Origin: Pinus tabuliformis
Taxonomy: Eukaryota > Streptophyta > Pinopsida > Pinales > Pinaceae
Assembly: GCA_031772625.1 (NCBI GenBank)
Contig: CM062808.1
Coordinates: forward strand, 474,297,655-474,361,654
Direction: 5' to 3'
DNA: 64,000 bases
Shown: in pieces, positions 10,682 to 22,200 of the stretch
How the letters are laid out: each line of letters opens with the position of its first letter
Position numbering within the stretch: the first letter of the stretch is position 1
Notes under the pieces: model-generated
Databases searched by the model: none
What the model saw: the letters and a program-made list of their open reading frames with translations, nothing else
What the model was told of the DNA's origin: nothing
Position numbers and translations under genes: made by a program

Positions 10682-11140
10682 TTGGAAGGTGAGATATCCG
10701 GTGAATGCCCATACAGTCAATCTCTGTACGAGAAATATTGTGTTCTCACGAATCTTAGATCCGAGGCAGTTGAGTTGGAGCTGGTGGAAATAGAATTTGC
10801 AGCAGTGTTGTTGAAATGTCTTTCAACGGATTGCAAATGTTATTCCAAAGCAAGAGCGACCTGGCGCTCAAGGATAAACTCAGAAACAATAAAGGTGAGA
10901 ATGGATCTTCATCAAAGGTATCTGATGAAGAGAATTTTGCTTTGGCTGCCAAAGCAAAGAAGGGGAAGAATAAGAAAGCTTCTCAGTCTGGTGCGAAAGG
11001 CAAGAAGCAGGATATGTCCAAGGTGAAGTGTTTTTCACTGTCACCAGCACGGACGCTATGCCACAAATTGTTCGCAGAAGAAGAAGAACAAGCAAGCTGC
11101 TGGTCCTGCAGGGAGAGAGGCCTTAGCTTCTCAGTTTGAG
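10682..11140 (+). pseudogene. Gag remnant of Copia-1
   Basis: Only about 620 bp separate the PBS from protease, too short for a normal copia gag (about 250-400 residues). One frame (10682-10860) has a gag-middle-like stretch. A second (10816-11030) gives KGENGSSSKVSDEENFALAA and a lysine-rich tail, followed by a CCHC zinc-knuckle region that is frameshifted and has its His changed to Arg. The N-terminal two thirds of gag is missing. The damage probably predates or accompanied mobilisation in trans. Confidence 0.7.
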
Positions 11141-11152
11141 CTTGATTTTTCA

Positions 11153-13789
11153 TTGATCGCATGCTTGGTTTCAAGTGTGATGGGATCAATGTGGTTCTTG
11201 GACAGTGGTGCGTCTTTTCACATGACGGGAGATAGAGATTTGTTCTCTGATCTGGAGGACAAAGATCTTGGAGTGCACATCAAGATGGGCGATGATGGTA
11301 GATACAGTGCGACCGGTATCGGTACCATTTCCTTTGAGAGGGAGTCTGGTAAACCCTTTGTATTGAAGGAAGTCATGCATGTTCCAGGATTGAAGAAGAA
11401 TCTCATCTCAGTGGCGATGTTAGAAGACAAGGGGTATGATGTTGTTTTCAGCGAGGGAAAGGCCTTCCTGCGCAGCAAGACAACTGGTGAGACCCGGAAG
11501 ATAGGGGTTCGAGTGAGGAACCTTTATCAGTTGCATGTAGATGGATGCGCAGCAATGGCAGGCAAGGCAGAAGGATTGGTGAGCCGGGATGATGGCGAGT
11601 TGTGGCATAGGAGATTGGGTCACCTTCACCATGGAGCCTTGAAGATACTGCAGCAGATCACTACAGGGCTTCCTAAAGGCACCCTTGCGCAGTCAGATCA
11701 GTGTAAGGGGTGTACTTTGGGGAAGTTTGTGAAAGCCACCTTTCACGAGAAGGATAGTCGCGCCACGACGATCCTTGAGAGAATTCACATAGACGTGTGT
11801 GGACCTTTCTCAGTTGCTTCAACAGCAAAACATAGGTATTATGTGATTTTTGTTGATGATTTCTCTCGTAAGTGCTGGATCTTCTTCATGCAGAAGAAGA
11901 GCGAGACATATTCAAAGTTCTATGAATTCAAAGCACTGGTCGAGAAGGAGTCGGGGAAGAAGGTGAAGGCTCTTAGGAGCGATAATGGTGGTGAATACAT
12001 CTCAGACGAGTTCAAGGATTTCTGCAAGACAGAAGGGATTCATAGAGAGCTCATTACTCCCCATAACCCACAGCAAAACGGGGTAGCTGAGCGGAAGAAC
12101 AGAACGATTGTGGGTGTTGCACGGGAAATGTTGCATGAGCAGGGCCTACCCCTTCACTTGTGGGTGGAAGCATGCAATACAACAGTTTATGTGCAGAACC
12201 GTTTTCCTCATAGGATACTTGGCATGAGTACACCTGAGGAGACTTATTCTAGTAAGAAGCCTGATCTTTCTCATTTGAGGATTTTTGGTGCTAACGTTTA
12301 CATGCATGTGACGAAGGATGCCAGGAAGAAGTTGGAGTTGACCGCAGAGGTTGGGATATTTGTGGGGTACACTGATACGCCCCACAACTATCGTGTGTAT
12401 TTGCCAGACAGTGGTAAAACTCTTGTGCGAAGGGATATAAAATTTCAGGAGGAGAAAGCCATGAAGTGTTCGCTTGAGAGGGAGCTACACTTGCATGCAA
12501 ATGAGGAGCTATTAGTTCCTAAGGATGAGCTTCAGGACGTGGATCAGCCACAGGACGAGGTTCATGGAGTGGAAGAGACCACTCATGTAGCGCCAACCAT
12601 CAGAGGGCGAAAGCGCTTGACAGAAGCTGAGCGACTGGCTCAAGATGCAGAGAAAGTTGTAGGACCACCTACAGCCCAACGCAGGCAGAGACAGTCACCT
12701 GATCGGTACACTAGATACATGGCTCTTATGAGCAAGTGTGTTGTGACTGAGCCATCCTCTTTCGAGGAAGCTGTGGAGGATCCCGCATGGGTAGACGCCA
12801 TGGTGGAAGAGTATGATTCTATTGTTAGAAACAGTACATGGGAGATTGTTCCTAGACCAGAAGGGAAATCAGTGGTGGGTTCGAGATGGATCTACAAAGT
12901 TAAGCTGGCAGCTGACGGGAGTGTGGAGAAGTACAAGGCAAGATTTGTTGCCCAAGGCTTTTCACAGATTGAGGGGATCGATTATGAGGAGACCTTTGCA
13001 CCTGTCGCAAGGTATTCTTCCATACAGACGATTCTTGCTCTCTCAGATCAGATGGGATGTCACATTCATCAGATGGATGTGAAGACTGTGTTCCTCAACG
13101 GAGTCATTGAGGAGGAGGTGTACATTAAGCAACCCGAAGGCTTTGAAGTCTTCAGCAGCGAGTCGCATGTGTGCAGGCTCAAGAGAGCATTGTATGGGTT
13201 GAAGCAAGCACCACGTGCTTGGTACACATGGATAGACAGCTATTTCACAGGACTTGGATTCTCCAAGAGCGAGGCGAATCCGAACCTATACCAGATTGTG
13301 GTGGAGGGTAAGTTGCTTATCATTGTACTGTATGTTGATGATTTGATTCTAACGGGTGATGAGCTGTTGATACTGTCATGCAAGAAGGATCTTGCTACAG
13401 AGTTTGAGATGAAGGATTTGGGCCTCCTTCACTATTTCCTGGGATTGGAAATATGGCAGCGCAGTGGTGGACTGTTTGTTTCTCAGGGCAAGTATGCTCG
13501 GGAGATACTGGAGAAGTTCAACATGCATGGCTGCAAGCCTGTTGATACTCCTCTTCCTGGAGGTTGGAGGAAGGAGGATGCCACTTCGGGAGAAGAAGTG
13601 GATGCCACTGTTTATCGACAGTTGGTGGGGTCGCTGATGTATTTGGTCAATACACGACCTCATATATGCTATGCAGTTAACCAACTTTCACAAGCTATGG
13701 TTAAGCCTACCAAGCTCTTCTGGAAGGCGGGCAAGCATGTATTGCGCTACTTGAGAGGCACATCGGGATATGGTTTGTGGTACAGATAG
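11153..13789 (+). CDS. Pol of Copia-1: protease, integrase, reverse transcriptase (stop before RNase H)
   Basis: 878 residues. Protease motif FLDSGASFHMTG at about residues 16-27. GAG-pre-integrase region WHRRLGHLHHGALK with the CKGC finger at about residues 150-190. Integrase core IHIDVCGP, RSDNGGEY and NGVAERKNRT supplies the D, D and E. RT has SRWIYKVKLAADGS and KYKARFVAQGFSQ, first Asp in HQMDVKTVFLNG, and LYVDDLILTG with intact YVDD. The frame ends in TAG at 13787-13789; the same frame continues immediately into RNase H, so this is one nonsense mutation. The listed Met is only the first ATG of the open frame, since copia pol is normally fused to gag. Confidence 0.95.
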   Translation: MIACLVSSVMGSMWFLDSGASFHMTGDRDLFSDLEDKDLGVHIKMGDDGRYSATGIGTISFERESGKPFVLKEVMHVPGLKKNLISVAMLEDKGYDVVFSEGKAFLRSKTTGETRKIGVRVRNLYQLHVDGCAAMAGKAEGLVSRDDGELWHRRLGHLHHGALKILQQITTGLPKGTLAQSDQCKGCTLGKFVKATFHEKDSRATTILERIHIDVCGPFSVASTAKHRYYVIFVDDFSRKCWIFFMQKKSETYSKFYEFKALVEKESGKKVKALRSDNGGEYISDEFKDFCKTEGIHRELITPHNPQQNGVAERKNRTIVGVAREMLHEQGLPLHLWVEACNTTVYVQNRFPHRILGMSTPEETYSSKKPDLSHLRIFGANVYMHVTKDARKKLELTAEVGIFVGYTDTPHNYRVYLPDSGKTLVRRDIKFQEEKAMKCSLERELHLHANEELLVPKDELQDVDQPQDEVHGVEETTHVAPTIRGRKRLTEAERLAQDAEKVVGPPTAQRRQRQSPDRYTRYMALMSKCVVTEPSSFEEAVEDPAWVDAMVEEYDSIVRNSTWEIVPRPEGKSVVGSRWIYKVKLAADGSVEKYKARFVAQGFSQIEGIDYEETFAPVARYSSIQTILALSDQMGCHIHQMDVKTVFLNGVIEEEVYIKQPEGFEVFSSESHVCRLKRALYGLKQAPRAWYTWIDSYFTGLGFSKSEANPNLYQIVVEGKLLIIVLYVDDLILTGDELLILSCKKDLATEFEMKDLGLLHYFLGLEIWQRSGGLFVSQGKYAREILEKFNMHGCKPVDTPLPGGWRKEDATSGEEVDATVYRQLVGSLMYLVNTRPHICYAVNQLSQAMVKPTKLFWKAGKHVLRYLRGTSGYGLWYR

Positions 13790-14296
13790 GAGGATGAGGT
13801 GAAGCTATGTGGCTTCACGGATGCAGATTGGGCAGGGAGCCCAACGGAAAAAAAGAGCACATCAGGAGGGCTCTTCAGTATCAGATTGACAACAGTTTCT
13901 TGGTACAGCAGGAAGCAGAGATCCGTGGCACTCAGTTCAGCGGAGGCCGAGTATATGGCAGCAAGTTTAGATGCATGCGAGGCTATATGGATGAGGAAGA
14001 TCCTGGTTGGTTTGTTCGGTTCTCATTTGGATCCTACTGTGATTTACTGTGATAACCAGAGTTGCATTAAACTCTCGGCTAATCCTGTATTTCATGATAG
14101 ATCTAAACATATTGACATCAGGTACCATCATATCAGAGATTATGTGCAGCGGAGGATCATGTTACTTTCGTACATTCCAACGGAGGATCAGGATGCTGAT
14201 ATTCTGACGAAGGCTCTCACCAGGAGCAAATTCGAGTACCACCGAGGCAGGATAGGGGTTGCTAATAATCCATATCTTGTCGAGAGGGAGTGTTGA
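13790..14296 (+). pseudogene. RNase H of Copia-1 (cut off by the upstream TAG)
   Basis: In frame with pol after TAG. GFTDADWAGSPTEKKSTSGG supplies the first Asp, LSSAEAEYMA the Glu, VIYCDNQSCIKLSANPVFHD the next Asp, and HIDIRYHHIRD closes the domain. The stop TGA falls at 14294-14296, six bases inside the 3' LTR. All key residues are present. Confidence 0.9.
14282..14290 (+). promoter_or_regulatory. Polypurine tract of Copia-1
   Basis: GAGAGGGAG lies directly before the 3' LTR start, as is standard for copia elements. It overlaps the end of the pol frame. Confidence 0.9.
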
Positions 14297-15486
14297 TATT
14301 GCAACAAGATGATGGGGCTTAGTGAAAAGAGTCGCCTTCACTAAGTGGGCCCGCAGGCTATTTTTGGCACAAGTCTATTTTTAGACTATGTCTATTTTTA
14401 GACATATGGATCATGTCTATGGATTGTAGGTTGTTGTTTATGGATGATTGATCAAGTTGGGAAAAAATAGATGGACTTCTATTTTTGATGAAAGTGTGAG
14501 TGATCACAGTGTGAGTGATCAAAGTCTATTTTTAGACTGGTTGTCAAAAATAGAAAAGTCAAATATTATTATCTCACAATAATATTTGGACTATAAACTT
14601 AATCTTATTCTCTTGGAGCACTTCAGTTTGAGCTACAGAGGTGGCACATGCAGCTGTCAGAAGGAAATACGCTTTTCTTATGAGTCAGTTGAGTTGTTGC
14701 ATGCATGACTTCAGTTAGAACTCAATCAGTTGAGTTTGGTGGAGTTGATTGCGGAGTTGATGGAGTTGTGTTCAGTTTAGCTTTGTTAAACTGGTTGTAT
14801 TTAGTCTAACTGGAAAATAGACTAGAGATGAGTTGGGTGAATTAGTTATTAATTAATTCACAAGTTATTAACTCATAATACAACTAATGAATAGATCAGT
14901 TAACTCAGTTGCATGTCAGTGCATGTTCAGTTCAACAGGGACAGGTGGTAGAGAATCAGATTGCTATCAGTTGTGACTATAGTTGTGCACGAGATCTTGC
15001 ACAATCAAGGGATTGAGTATGCCAATGAGTTTGCTCATGTATTTGCCCACATTATAGCTTGTGCTCACGTCCAACAAAGTATGAGTGACTATTTTGCAGG
15101 TGAAAAACGAGTTTGGTGAGCCATTCTCATCAGTTCTTGAGCAGGTATTGAGCAGTGGAGGCAGGCAAGCAGTGGAAGAGATTTGGAGATCAGATCTGAG
15201 TTGTATGGTGTGTAACAAAGGTGGAGATACTTGTGAGAAGTATTATGATGTGTAATGTTACATGACTCAATCATTAATATACAGATAGTTGGGGTTTTTA
15301 GCGAGATGCTTTCCCCGAGATACATACTGTGTTAATGTGTGAATGCTCTTGATGTTTTATTGTTATTGATGCTGCTATATTGATGATCAACATAGAGGAG
15401 CTTATGTATTGTGTATGTATTCCGCAATAGTACATGATCAGGATAATCTCTGTTGAATATGTGTTAAATTATTCAAAATTTCTACA
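14291..15486 (+). repeat. 3' LTR of Copia-1
   Basis: 1196 bp, TGTTGAT...TTTCTACA. It is 15 bp longer than the 5' LTR because GTGAGTGATCACAGT-type text is tandemly duplicated at about 14496-14525. It is followed by target duplication ACTAA. Confidence 0.95.
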
Positions 15487-15491
15487 ACTAA

Positions 15492-16459
15492 ATCACCCCA
15501 AAGAAGGTGGAATTTCTAGATCCTATGGTACAAAACCCTGATTTTGGCTATGTTCATAGTTTCCTAGTCACTTCATGTGCATATGCAGGGAAGACCATTA
15601 TTATCTACACAGAAGTATGCACTGTCTTCCACTATGAACTACGAACATGACTTGAAGTACGTTAAAATAAAAATTAAAGTCTAGAAGCATTGTTGGTAGC
15701 ATCTATCCCAACCAACAAGCTTCGAATGAGTGCCTATTAAGTGTCGATCCCTCTCATCATGGATTAAATCCCCTTCATTTGTGGAACCTCTATCCCACTA
15801 TTAGTGGATCTCATCCCTTAGAGAATGGATCCATAACTTCTCATCCTTGGCCTATAAATCCATTACATGTTTGAGGTTTGAGGGCATACTATTGGAAGTA
15901 GGTTTATGTTGTTGAGGTTAGGTTGGAAGGCTTGTCTTGCAAGGGAGAGGGTTGGAGATTGCACAAATGGCTTGCCACATCAAGGCTACATGGTTGTAAG
16001 ACTTTTCTCTAGTTTTATGAATATAAGAAATTGTTCTTTCTCAGTTACATCTCTATTGATTTGATTTGTAGGATTTCTTGATCACCTACATGAGTTTTGG
16101 TTGAATAATTGATCAATTTGCATGTATAATTGGTTAATGAGTTCATTATCTCTTTGATTATATGTTGTATGTTTTGATCTCTTGTTTGTCTCTGTCTTAG
16201 CAGATCTCTTTCAGAAAATTGTGGAGAAGCTATTGGGAGTGACAGGAGGACATTTGGAGCATCAAAGAGTGAGTGATTGAAAGACTTGAGGGACTTCATC
16301 AATCAGTTTGTTAAACTGGTAAGAGGCCTCTTTCATTCTATTTCTTTCAAACGATCAAAACTTAGAGAAAGGTAGAAATTGTTGTGTGTGCTTTTACTAG
16401 GGGTCTTAGAAGTCTAGGGAGATCGCTCTTGTCTACAAGAGGGATTTGTCCTCATAACA
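15492..16459 (+). repeat. 3' LTR of element A, second part
   Basis: It resumes after Copia-1. A TATA box CTATAAATCC lies at 15852-15861. The end, GGTCTTAGAAGTCTAGGGAG...CCTCATAACA, resembles the end of the N1 LTR (GTCTTAGGCTTCTAGGGAGG...GCATGACA). With 9246-9348 the LTR totals about 1071 bp, close to the 1050 bp of N1's LTRs. The target duplication cannot be checked because the 5' LTR is outside. Confidence 0.65.
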
Positions 16460-17029
16460 ATGGAATTCTTTCCATGATTAGAAAAGTGTGTTTCCTTTTG
16501 TTGTTTTTCAGTGCCAATTAGAGTACAAAAAGTATAGATTTAGCTAAATGGGCTCAATTAGCAACTCGCAAGGACTTCAGCAGTTGGGGTGTTAAAAATA
16601 TTTTTCCATTTTCCCAAGCTCTTTCTGACATAAATCTATGGAGACTCACCTAAGGAAACTCTATTCGGGGCAAGGTTACTTAGGAAAAGTATTTTCCGAG
16701 GATGTTAATTGTTTATTGTTTTAGACATCCTAAAAAATGTTACAACATTTTTTCATTTCACCCCATATATGTAAATATAATCGGGTAAGTGTCAGCGTAA
16801 GATCCACAACTAGACAACAAAAATTTATTTTGAACACATGAATAATTAATGTGAAATTAATTGGTGGTTGATTGAAGGAATGGGAAACATATATCCAAAT
16901 CTTGAGGGGGAGGGCCTGCTGAGGGGGAGGGTCTCAAGGTTCAAGTAGGGTCTTGAGCTTGTTTAATGTCTCATTCCAAAAAATCAAGAAGGGACATTCT
17001 TTTCCAACTATTAGTTGATTTCTTATTGT
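16460..17029. other. No feature recognised
   Basis: AT-rich sequence without an ORF or repeat I can name. GAGGGGGAGGG repeats twice at about 16905-16931. Confidence 0.4.
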
Positions 17030-17690
17030 AATTTCATTTCAAAAATCATTTCCAAAATACTAGAACCTATATTAAGCTCATTCATTTTAGATGAGAAATT
17101 TGGATTTCTATAGAATAGGAGCATGCATGATGCAGTTGCACTGGCTCATGAAGTCTTAAACTCTACCAATAAATTGAATCCAATTGTTTTTATCCTCAAG
17201 TTAGATATATATAAATCCTATCATGAAGTTGAATGTACTTTTGTTTGACTTGTTCTCATTTAGATGGGTTTGGGAATTCTAGTTGTAAATTGGATAATGG
17301 GTTGTATACAATTCATTTCATTTGTTGTCCTTATAAATGGGGCTCCCTATAGATTTGTTTTGGGCATCTTGTGGGCTCCATCAAGGCTATCCTCTCTCCC
17401 TTTTGTTATTTCTCATTATTATTGAAGCTATAAGAATACTCATTTTAGAATCTAGGTCTTTGGGTCTTCTAAAAGAAATCAAAATTTTTGAGTCAATTCA
17501 AGTCTCAGATCTTCTATTCATTGATGATGTTCTATGTTGCGTACAAGGTAGATGGAGAGACCTAGTCTCTCTTAAAAGATAAATCAATTTTTTCTTCTTT
17601 GTCACTGGAATGGAGATTAATGTCCAAAAATATTGTCTGATTTTTTTTGGAACCTCTGTAGCCATTAGGACTCAAATGGTAACTCTTTTT
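17030..17690 (+). pseudogene. LINE (non-LTR) reverse transcriptase relic
   Basis: Across frames one reads HDAVALAHEVLNS, then NPIVFILKLDIYKSY, then VVNWIMGCIQ...VVLINGAP, then LHQGYPLSLLLFLIIIEA (17361-17430), then VSDLLFIDDVLC, then VTGMEINVQK. These are the ordered motifs of plant L1-type RT; the active site reads FIDD where FADD or YADD is usual. Several stops and frameshifts occur. No endonuclease or poly(A) tail is visible. Confidence 0.8.
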
Positions 17691-17693
17691 TCC

Positions 17694-18250
17694 TTACACT
17701 ACTACAAATTAAATCAATTTTTGATGACCTCTGGTTTCTCTTTCAACCCCCTGTCATCGTTCTCATGACAAATCAAGGTTCTTGTAAATGTCACATGGTG
17801 TGCAGTCAAAATTTTAACATTACACGTTTTCATCAAAATTTTGATGTTAACTGTCATAAGAAAATTTCTCATACAAGATAGCAACATTCATCGAAATCCC
17901 TCCACATACCCATCATAAATTTAATGAAAAATGTGTATGTCTAGAGACACATTGCCCAACACAATCGATGAAAAAAACATTATATGTCATTGGAACCGTT
18001 GTCACAAGATTGACGCCTATGTCAAGATTTTCTTGACAAATTTGTTGTATTGGTGACATCTTGTGCCATCGAAACCGTCATTGCAATACCAGCTCCTATG
18101 GCTATATTTTTGAAACAAATTTTCCATACTAGCAACATCATGTGACCTTCTTTGCAAGACCGACACCTATGAATGGATTTGTACGATGAATTTTCCATAG
18201 TGGCAACATCCTTTGTCGTGAGAACGTGCATCGAAATATTGACGGTGACA
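17694..18250. repeat. Degenerate 78-bp tandem repeats, possibly a DNA-transposon subterminal region
   Basis: CACTACTACAAATT at 17697 looks like the terminal motif of CACTA (En/Spm) transposons. It is followed at about 17990-18225 by about three tandem units of about 78 bp, each with CCTATG...ATTTT...GACAAATTT or GATGAATTTTCC, then (T)AGCAACATC. No partner terminus or transposase was found, so the CACTA label is only a suggestion. Confidence 0.35.
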
Positions 18251-18359
18251 CCAATTAAAAAAAAACAATTGAATCCCAACCCTGTGCTCACATTTTCGTT
18301 TGGAGTTCCATGAATGTGATTCGACAGTGCTCTGTTAATTCTCCCATCCAATGGTATGT

Positions 18360-18600
18360 GGGGCCTCACCCTTCCCCCACTGATGTCACATGGGGGAAGG
18401 CCCCATGACATTATTCATCGTCAATCTCTCAAGACCCATCCAATGGCCCTTATCCTTGTGGGACCTCCCCTATCCCTTGGTGATGCCACAGGGAGGGAGG
18501 CCCCACTGATCTCTCACCTGTTAATCTCCCGCAAGCCATTTGATGATTGTGATTAAAGTGGGGTCCCCCCCCTATTGATGTCACCGGGGAGAGGCCCTAC
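18360..18600. repeat. Three tandem GC-rich hairpins with a TGATGTCAC-type loop
   Basis: Units at about 18360-18404, 18460-18505 and 18559-18598 are spaced about 100 bp apart. Each has a G4CC..CCCC arm, a loop TGATGTCACA, TGATGCCACA or TGATGTCACC, and a complementary GGGG..GGCCCC arm. They stand out from AT-rich surroundings. No coding potential. Confidence 0.65.
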
Positions 18601-18852
18601 TACACTCCTGACCATTGATATTGGAAGGAGATCTTTGTCGTCCATTTTATGCCTAGGTTTCTGCCCTCGGTTACAATGACCGGTTATATGACTTCACGAC
18701 TTGGGCCTTAGGGATAAACCTTTAATTCAACTCATATGAGCCTCGACCCCTGGCCATAATGCTAGTCACTTATGTAATTCTCTTGATGCTAAACCCAATG
18801 CTCATTAACATTTAATTGTAGTACATACATACATATACATAAACATATACAA

Positions 18853-19287
18853 ACTTCTTGGCACAGGGCTATGGCTATGTAGACATTAATTCCTAGAGTT
18901 GAAAATTGATTTTGGAGCCTCCTTTTACCATGATTTGTAGTTTGAGTTGGGTTCATGGATATTTTTTCAAGATAGGCAATATATGTTTCCAATTATCATG
19001 TATAAAAAAAAATATCAAAAATATTGGGACATATATTTTCTCATTATTTGGATGTGTTTCATGCTTGTGTGTGGGATGAAACTTCTCGGCACAGGGCTAT
19101 GGCTATGTAGACATTAATTCCTATAATTGAAAATTGATTTTGGAGCCTCCTTTGACCATGATTTGTAGTTTGAGTTGGGTTCATGGATATTTTTTCAAGA
19201 CGGGGAATATATGTTTCCAATTCTCATGTATGAAAAAAATATCAAAAATATTGGGACATCTATTTTCTCATTATTTGGATGTGTTTC
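18853..19287 (+). repeat. 208-bp tandem duplication
   Basis: 18853-19060 and 19081-19287 are about 94 percent alike (ACTTCTTGGCACAGGGCTAT versus ACTTCTCGGCACAGGGCTAT, both ending GGATGTGTTTC). They are separated by 20 bp. The open frame spanning the second copy has no recognisable protein. Confidence 0.85.
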
Positions 19288-22200
19288 TAAATCCTTCCTT
19301 ATCCATGCCTTGGGTACAAGAACATATGAATATCCCATTGAAGCTTGGATGGAATTTGTTTGTAGCAATGTAGATTTGCAGAAGCATTAGGGAGTCTATT
19401 TTTTACTTGGAAGTGTAAGGTTTTCAGTTCCACCTTCACTTGTCAACAACAAAATGATGTAAATACCAACATAATTTTGGAGATAACTCACAATATCCTT
19501 CGTTTGGTTTATAATAAAATATAAGGGAATATTTTTGTAACTTTAGTATAATCATATGTAGTTTGATGCCATGCAAAAAATATATGACTTTTGTCAAAAT
19601 TGTGATTGGAACATTCATTACAACTCATTGATGGGATCACAATATAAGAGGCATACTATCAATGGCTACACAGGGTGCCCTTTTGATACAAAGATTTTGT
19701 GAATGTTGGGTTTGGATGATTTTACTAACATGAAATGTTTCTGATTCTTAAGAAAAGTATTATAAGAATATTTTAGGTTTTCTTGCAATTAATGAGAATA
19801 TTGCTAATAGAAATAATCATTGGGCTACTTCAAGAAATGATAGTTCTTTAGATTGTGAGGTGGATGGCCATAGAGATCAAACAAGAATTTCACAAAAAAT
19901 GATATTATGATGGTGACCACTCCATCAACACCTAGTGTGCAAGTTCAATGCTAAATGCTACAAATGAACTGGATGGATCTACATTAACAGTTAAGGTGGT
20001 AGTCTTCACTAGTTTAGTTTATGTAATAGTTGATTTTCTAGATCATTATCAACCTATGTTGTGGTGATCAAATATATGTTTGTGAATGTATGAGAAAGCC
20101 CCAAATATTTAGCTTCATCTTCAAGAAATTTGCAAATATTATGTAGATAGCCTCATAATAGATATTTTTCAAAGTTCATTAGTTTTTTCCAATAGATTGA
20201 ACATGAGTCAGTGATGAACAACATGGGAGGGAATTTTTTTATAATTATGCCTCACCTAAAATGAGAAGGGAAGAGGAGAGGATAATAATGGCTATGAATT
20301 GCATGTAAAGCAAATGAGCAGGATGGACCCTTATCAACAACCTTCAAATAGAATTACTTGTGACAATACAATATCTATTGTATGGTCTGAATGCATTAGA
20401 AGGGTAGAGAGAAATATTTGATGGTAAAAAAAAAAAAGTGGCATATTCTTAGCATGAAAGATAGTGATTTTAGTTCCATTGACGAGGAATTCACACCTAC
20501 GAGAAGAGAAACAATAATCTCACATACAATCACTCAACCATTAACTAGATTTTATTATTTAGTAGACTAAACTTGAGTGTTGAGGAGATCAAATTAAAAC
20601 ATGTTGAAGATAGTAGAGAAGTAATTAATGACCCTACCTATTTTGATGACTCACCCCATAGGAAACCTTTAGATAGTAAAGGGATTCCACGATACAATGA
20701 GCATGCTTATATCATGAAGTCAAGTTATTTTGAAGAACATAACTAGTTTTATTAAAAAATTCCACTATCTCTACCTCCCAAGTGCCTACCTGTTGTTGTT
20801 TCTATGGTATCTGAAGCCTAGTTTCAATCTATCCTTTTGAATGAAAAGATCCTTCTAGGAAAGTTTTCAACATTAGGAAACACATTGTCTAAATCTATCA
20901 CCAATGAGGATGATAATAGTAGTCTAAGGATGACATGGAAACCAAGTTCAACTTCAAATGATTCTAAAAGGAATTTTATTGAATTCCATATGAAAAATTG
21001 AAAATCTCAAAGGAACCTGTATCTGCCTAAGGATAGAAGAAGTAGGAAATAGAGGTCAAGGGTTGATGAGATTTCCATTTTTGTTTTGGGGGTTTGGAAT
21101 TTATTGGAAAGGTAGATTGCATGACAGGGCCTTCTATGGAGGAAATTATTACTGTGACAAGGCTTCAATTTTTTTAAATATAGCCATTGAGTGTCTGCTA
21201 CTAGTATTTAGGGCACTTTATTTTCTTATGTTGTTTACACCATCCATAGTAATTGGGACAGTTGTAGAAGAAGCAAACTTTATGGATTCACTCCCTTTCG
21301 TTGGGTCTCCTTTTTTGAACAGTTGAGCATGCAACCTTTCAATTAAGTGGGGATAATGGATAGGAACTCACCCACATATATTTCTACTAGACATATGCAG
21401 TGAACCTACCAAGCTACATTTCAAGGCCATGGTGCATAATATTTTGGAGACAAGGAACATTGTGAGTAAGGCTTTAAATTTTCCAGTTGAACAAATCTTT
21501 GAAGGATTTTTAGATAAACCAATGACATTTGGTAGCATTGTACAAGTTCATTAGGAAGTATTAAATGATAAACTATCTCCATATCAGAAGCTTGTCACTG
21601 TAGTGGTTAAGGTGTGTCATCCTCATGTAAGAGAACTAATCCAAAGGGATTTCACAATAATAAAATATTTTGTAAAGGCTTCAACATTGATGCCTAGTAT
21701 GAAGCATTTGCAACTTGACTAGAGTGTGCACCACTTTGCAAGTTTCATAAATAAGCAGGGTAATTTTGTTGGATTATGAAAACATGATAGGAGACATCAA
21801 TATGCTAAGGCTTTATGGAGCAGTTGAGATGGGGTGTTGGAAGCCAAATTAGACCTATTTCTTCTATTGATAGAAATATTGTATAGCTAGTCCTATAATT
21901 GATTTAAATCATCTTGGGATGGAAACTAGGGAACAATGTAACATACTTAACTACAAAGAAAGTGTGTAGTCCATCCTCATGGGGAATATTTTCAAAGCTT
22001 GTCAAAAGGTTGTCTTGGGAAGTGAAGAATTATTTCTATCTAAAGGAATTATTTCATTTCTTACCATTTACAATGAAAGACAAATATGTCAAGGAGTTCA
22101 AGCAAGCTCACCAAAGGGATAATTACAATGCACTTGTAAATGTAGTTCATCACAGTAATATGGGTAGAAAAACTACAAAACTATGTGGGCATCAATGACC

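Larger units (their letters stand above)
9349..15486 (+). mobile_element. Copia-1: nearly complete Ty1/copia retrotransposon
   Basis: LTRs are at 9349-10529 and 14291-15486, both TG...CA. The flanking 5-bp target duplication is ACTAA (9344-9348 and 15487-15491). Further parts are an initiator-Met PBS, a shrunken gag, protease-integrase-RT-RNase H in copia order, and PPT GAGAGGGAG. By hand the two LTRs differ at about 29 substitutions plus one 15-bp duplication, roughly 97.5 percent identity, so it is fairly young. It inserted into the 3' LTR of element A. A nonsense codon before RNase H and the damaged gag argue that it cannot move on its own. Confidence 0.95.
1784..16459 (+). mobile_element. 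Element A: decayed Ty3/gypsy (Tat-type) LTR retrotransposon, 5' part not in window
   Basis: In order on the + strand: pre-RT linker, RT, RNase H, integrase with a GPY-type C-terminus, archaeal-type RNase H, an antisense mobile-domain-like ORF, hairpin array, regions alpha and beta, PPT, and 3' LTR (9246-9348 plus 15492-16459). The LTR is split by Copia-1. Coding parts carry many stops and frameshifts, so it is not autonomous. No gag, protease or 5' LTR is visible; the left edge joins an inverted module (1-1783). PPT, LTR start and 3' region match N1 (- strand), so A and N1 belong to one family. Confidence 0.8.

Noticed and set aside
17697-17710. Terminal inverted repeat of a CACTA transposon
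   Set aside because: CACTACTACAAATT fits, but I found no partner terminus or 3-bp target duplication; kept only as a hint.
21914-22198. 94-codon ORF as transposase
   Set aside because: No DDE, hAT dimerisation or zinc-finger motif could be found in it or its surroundings.
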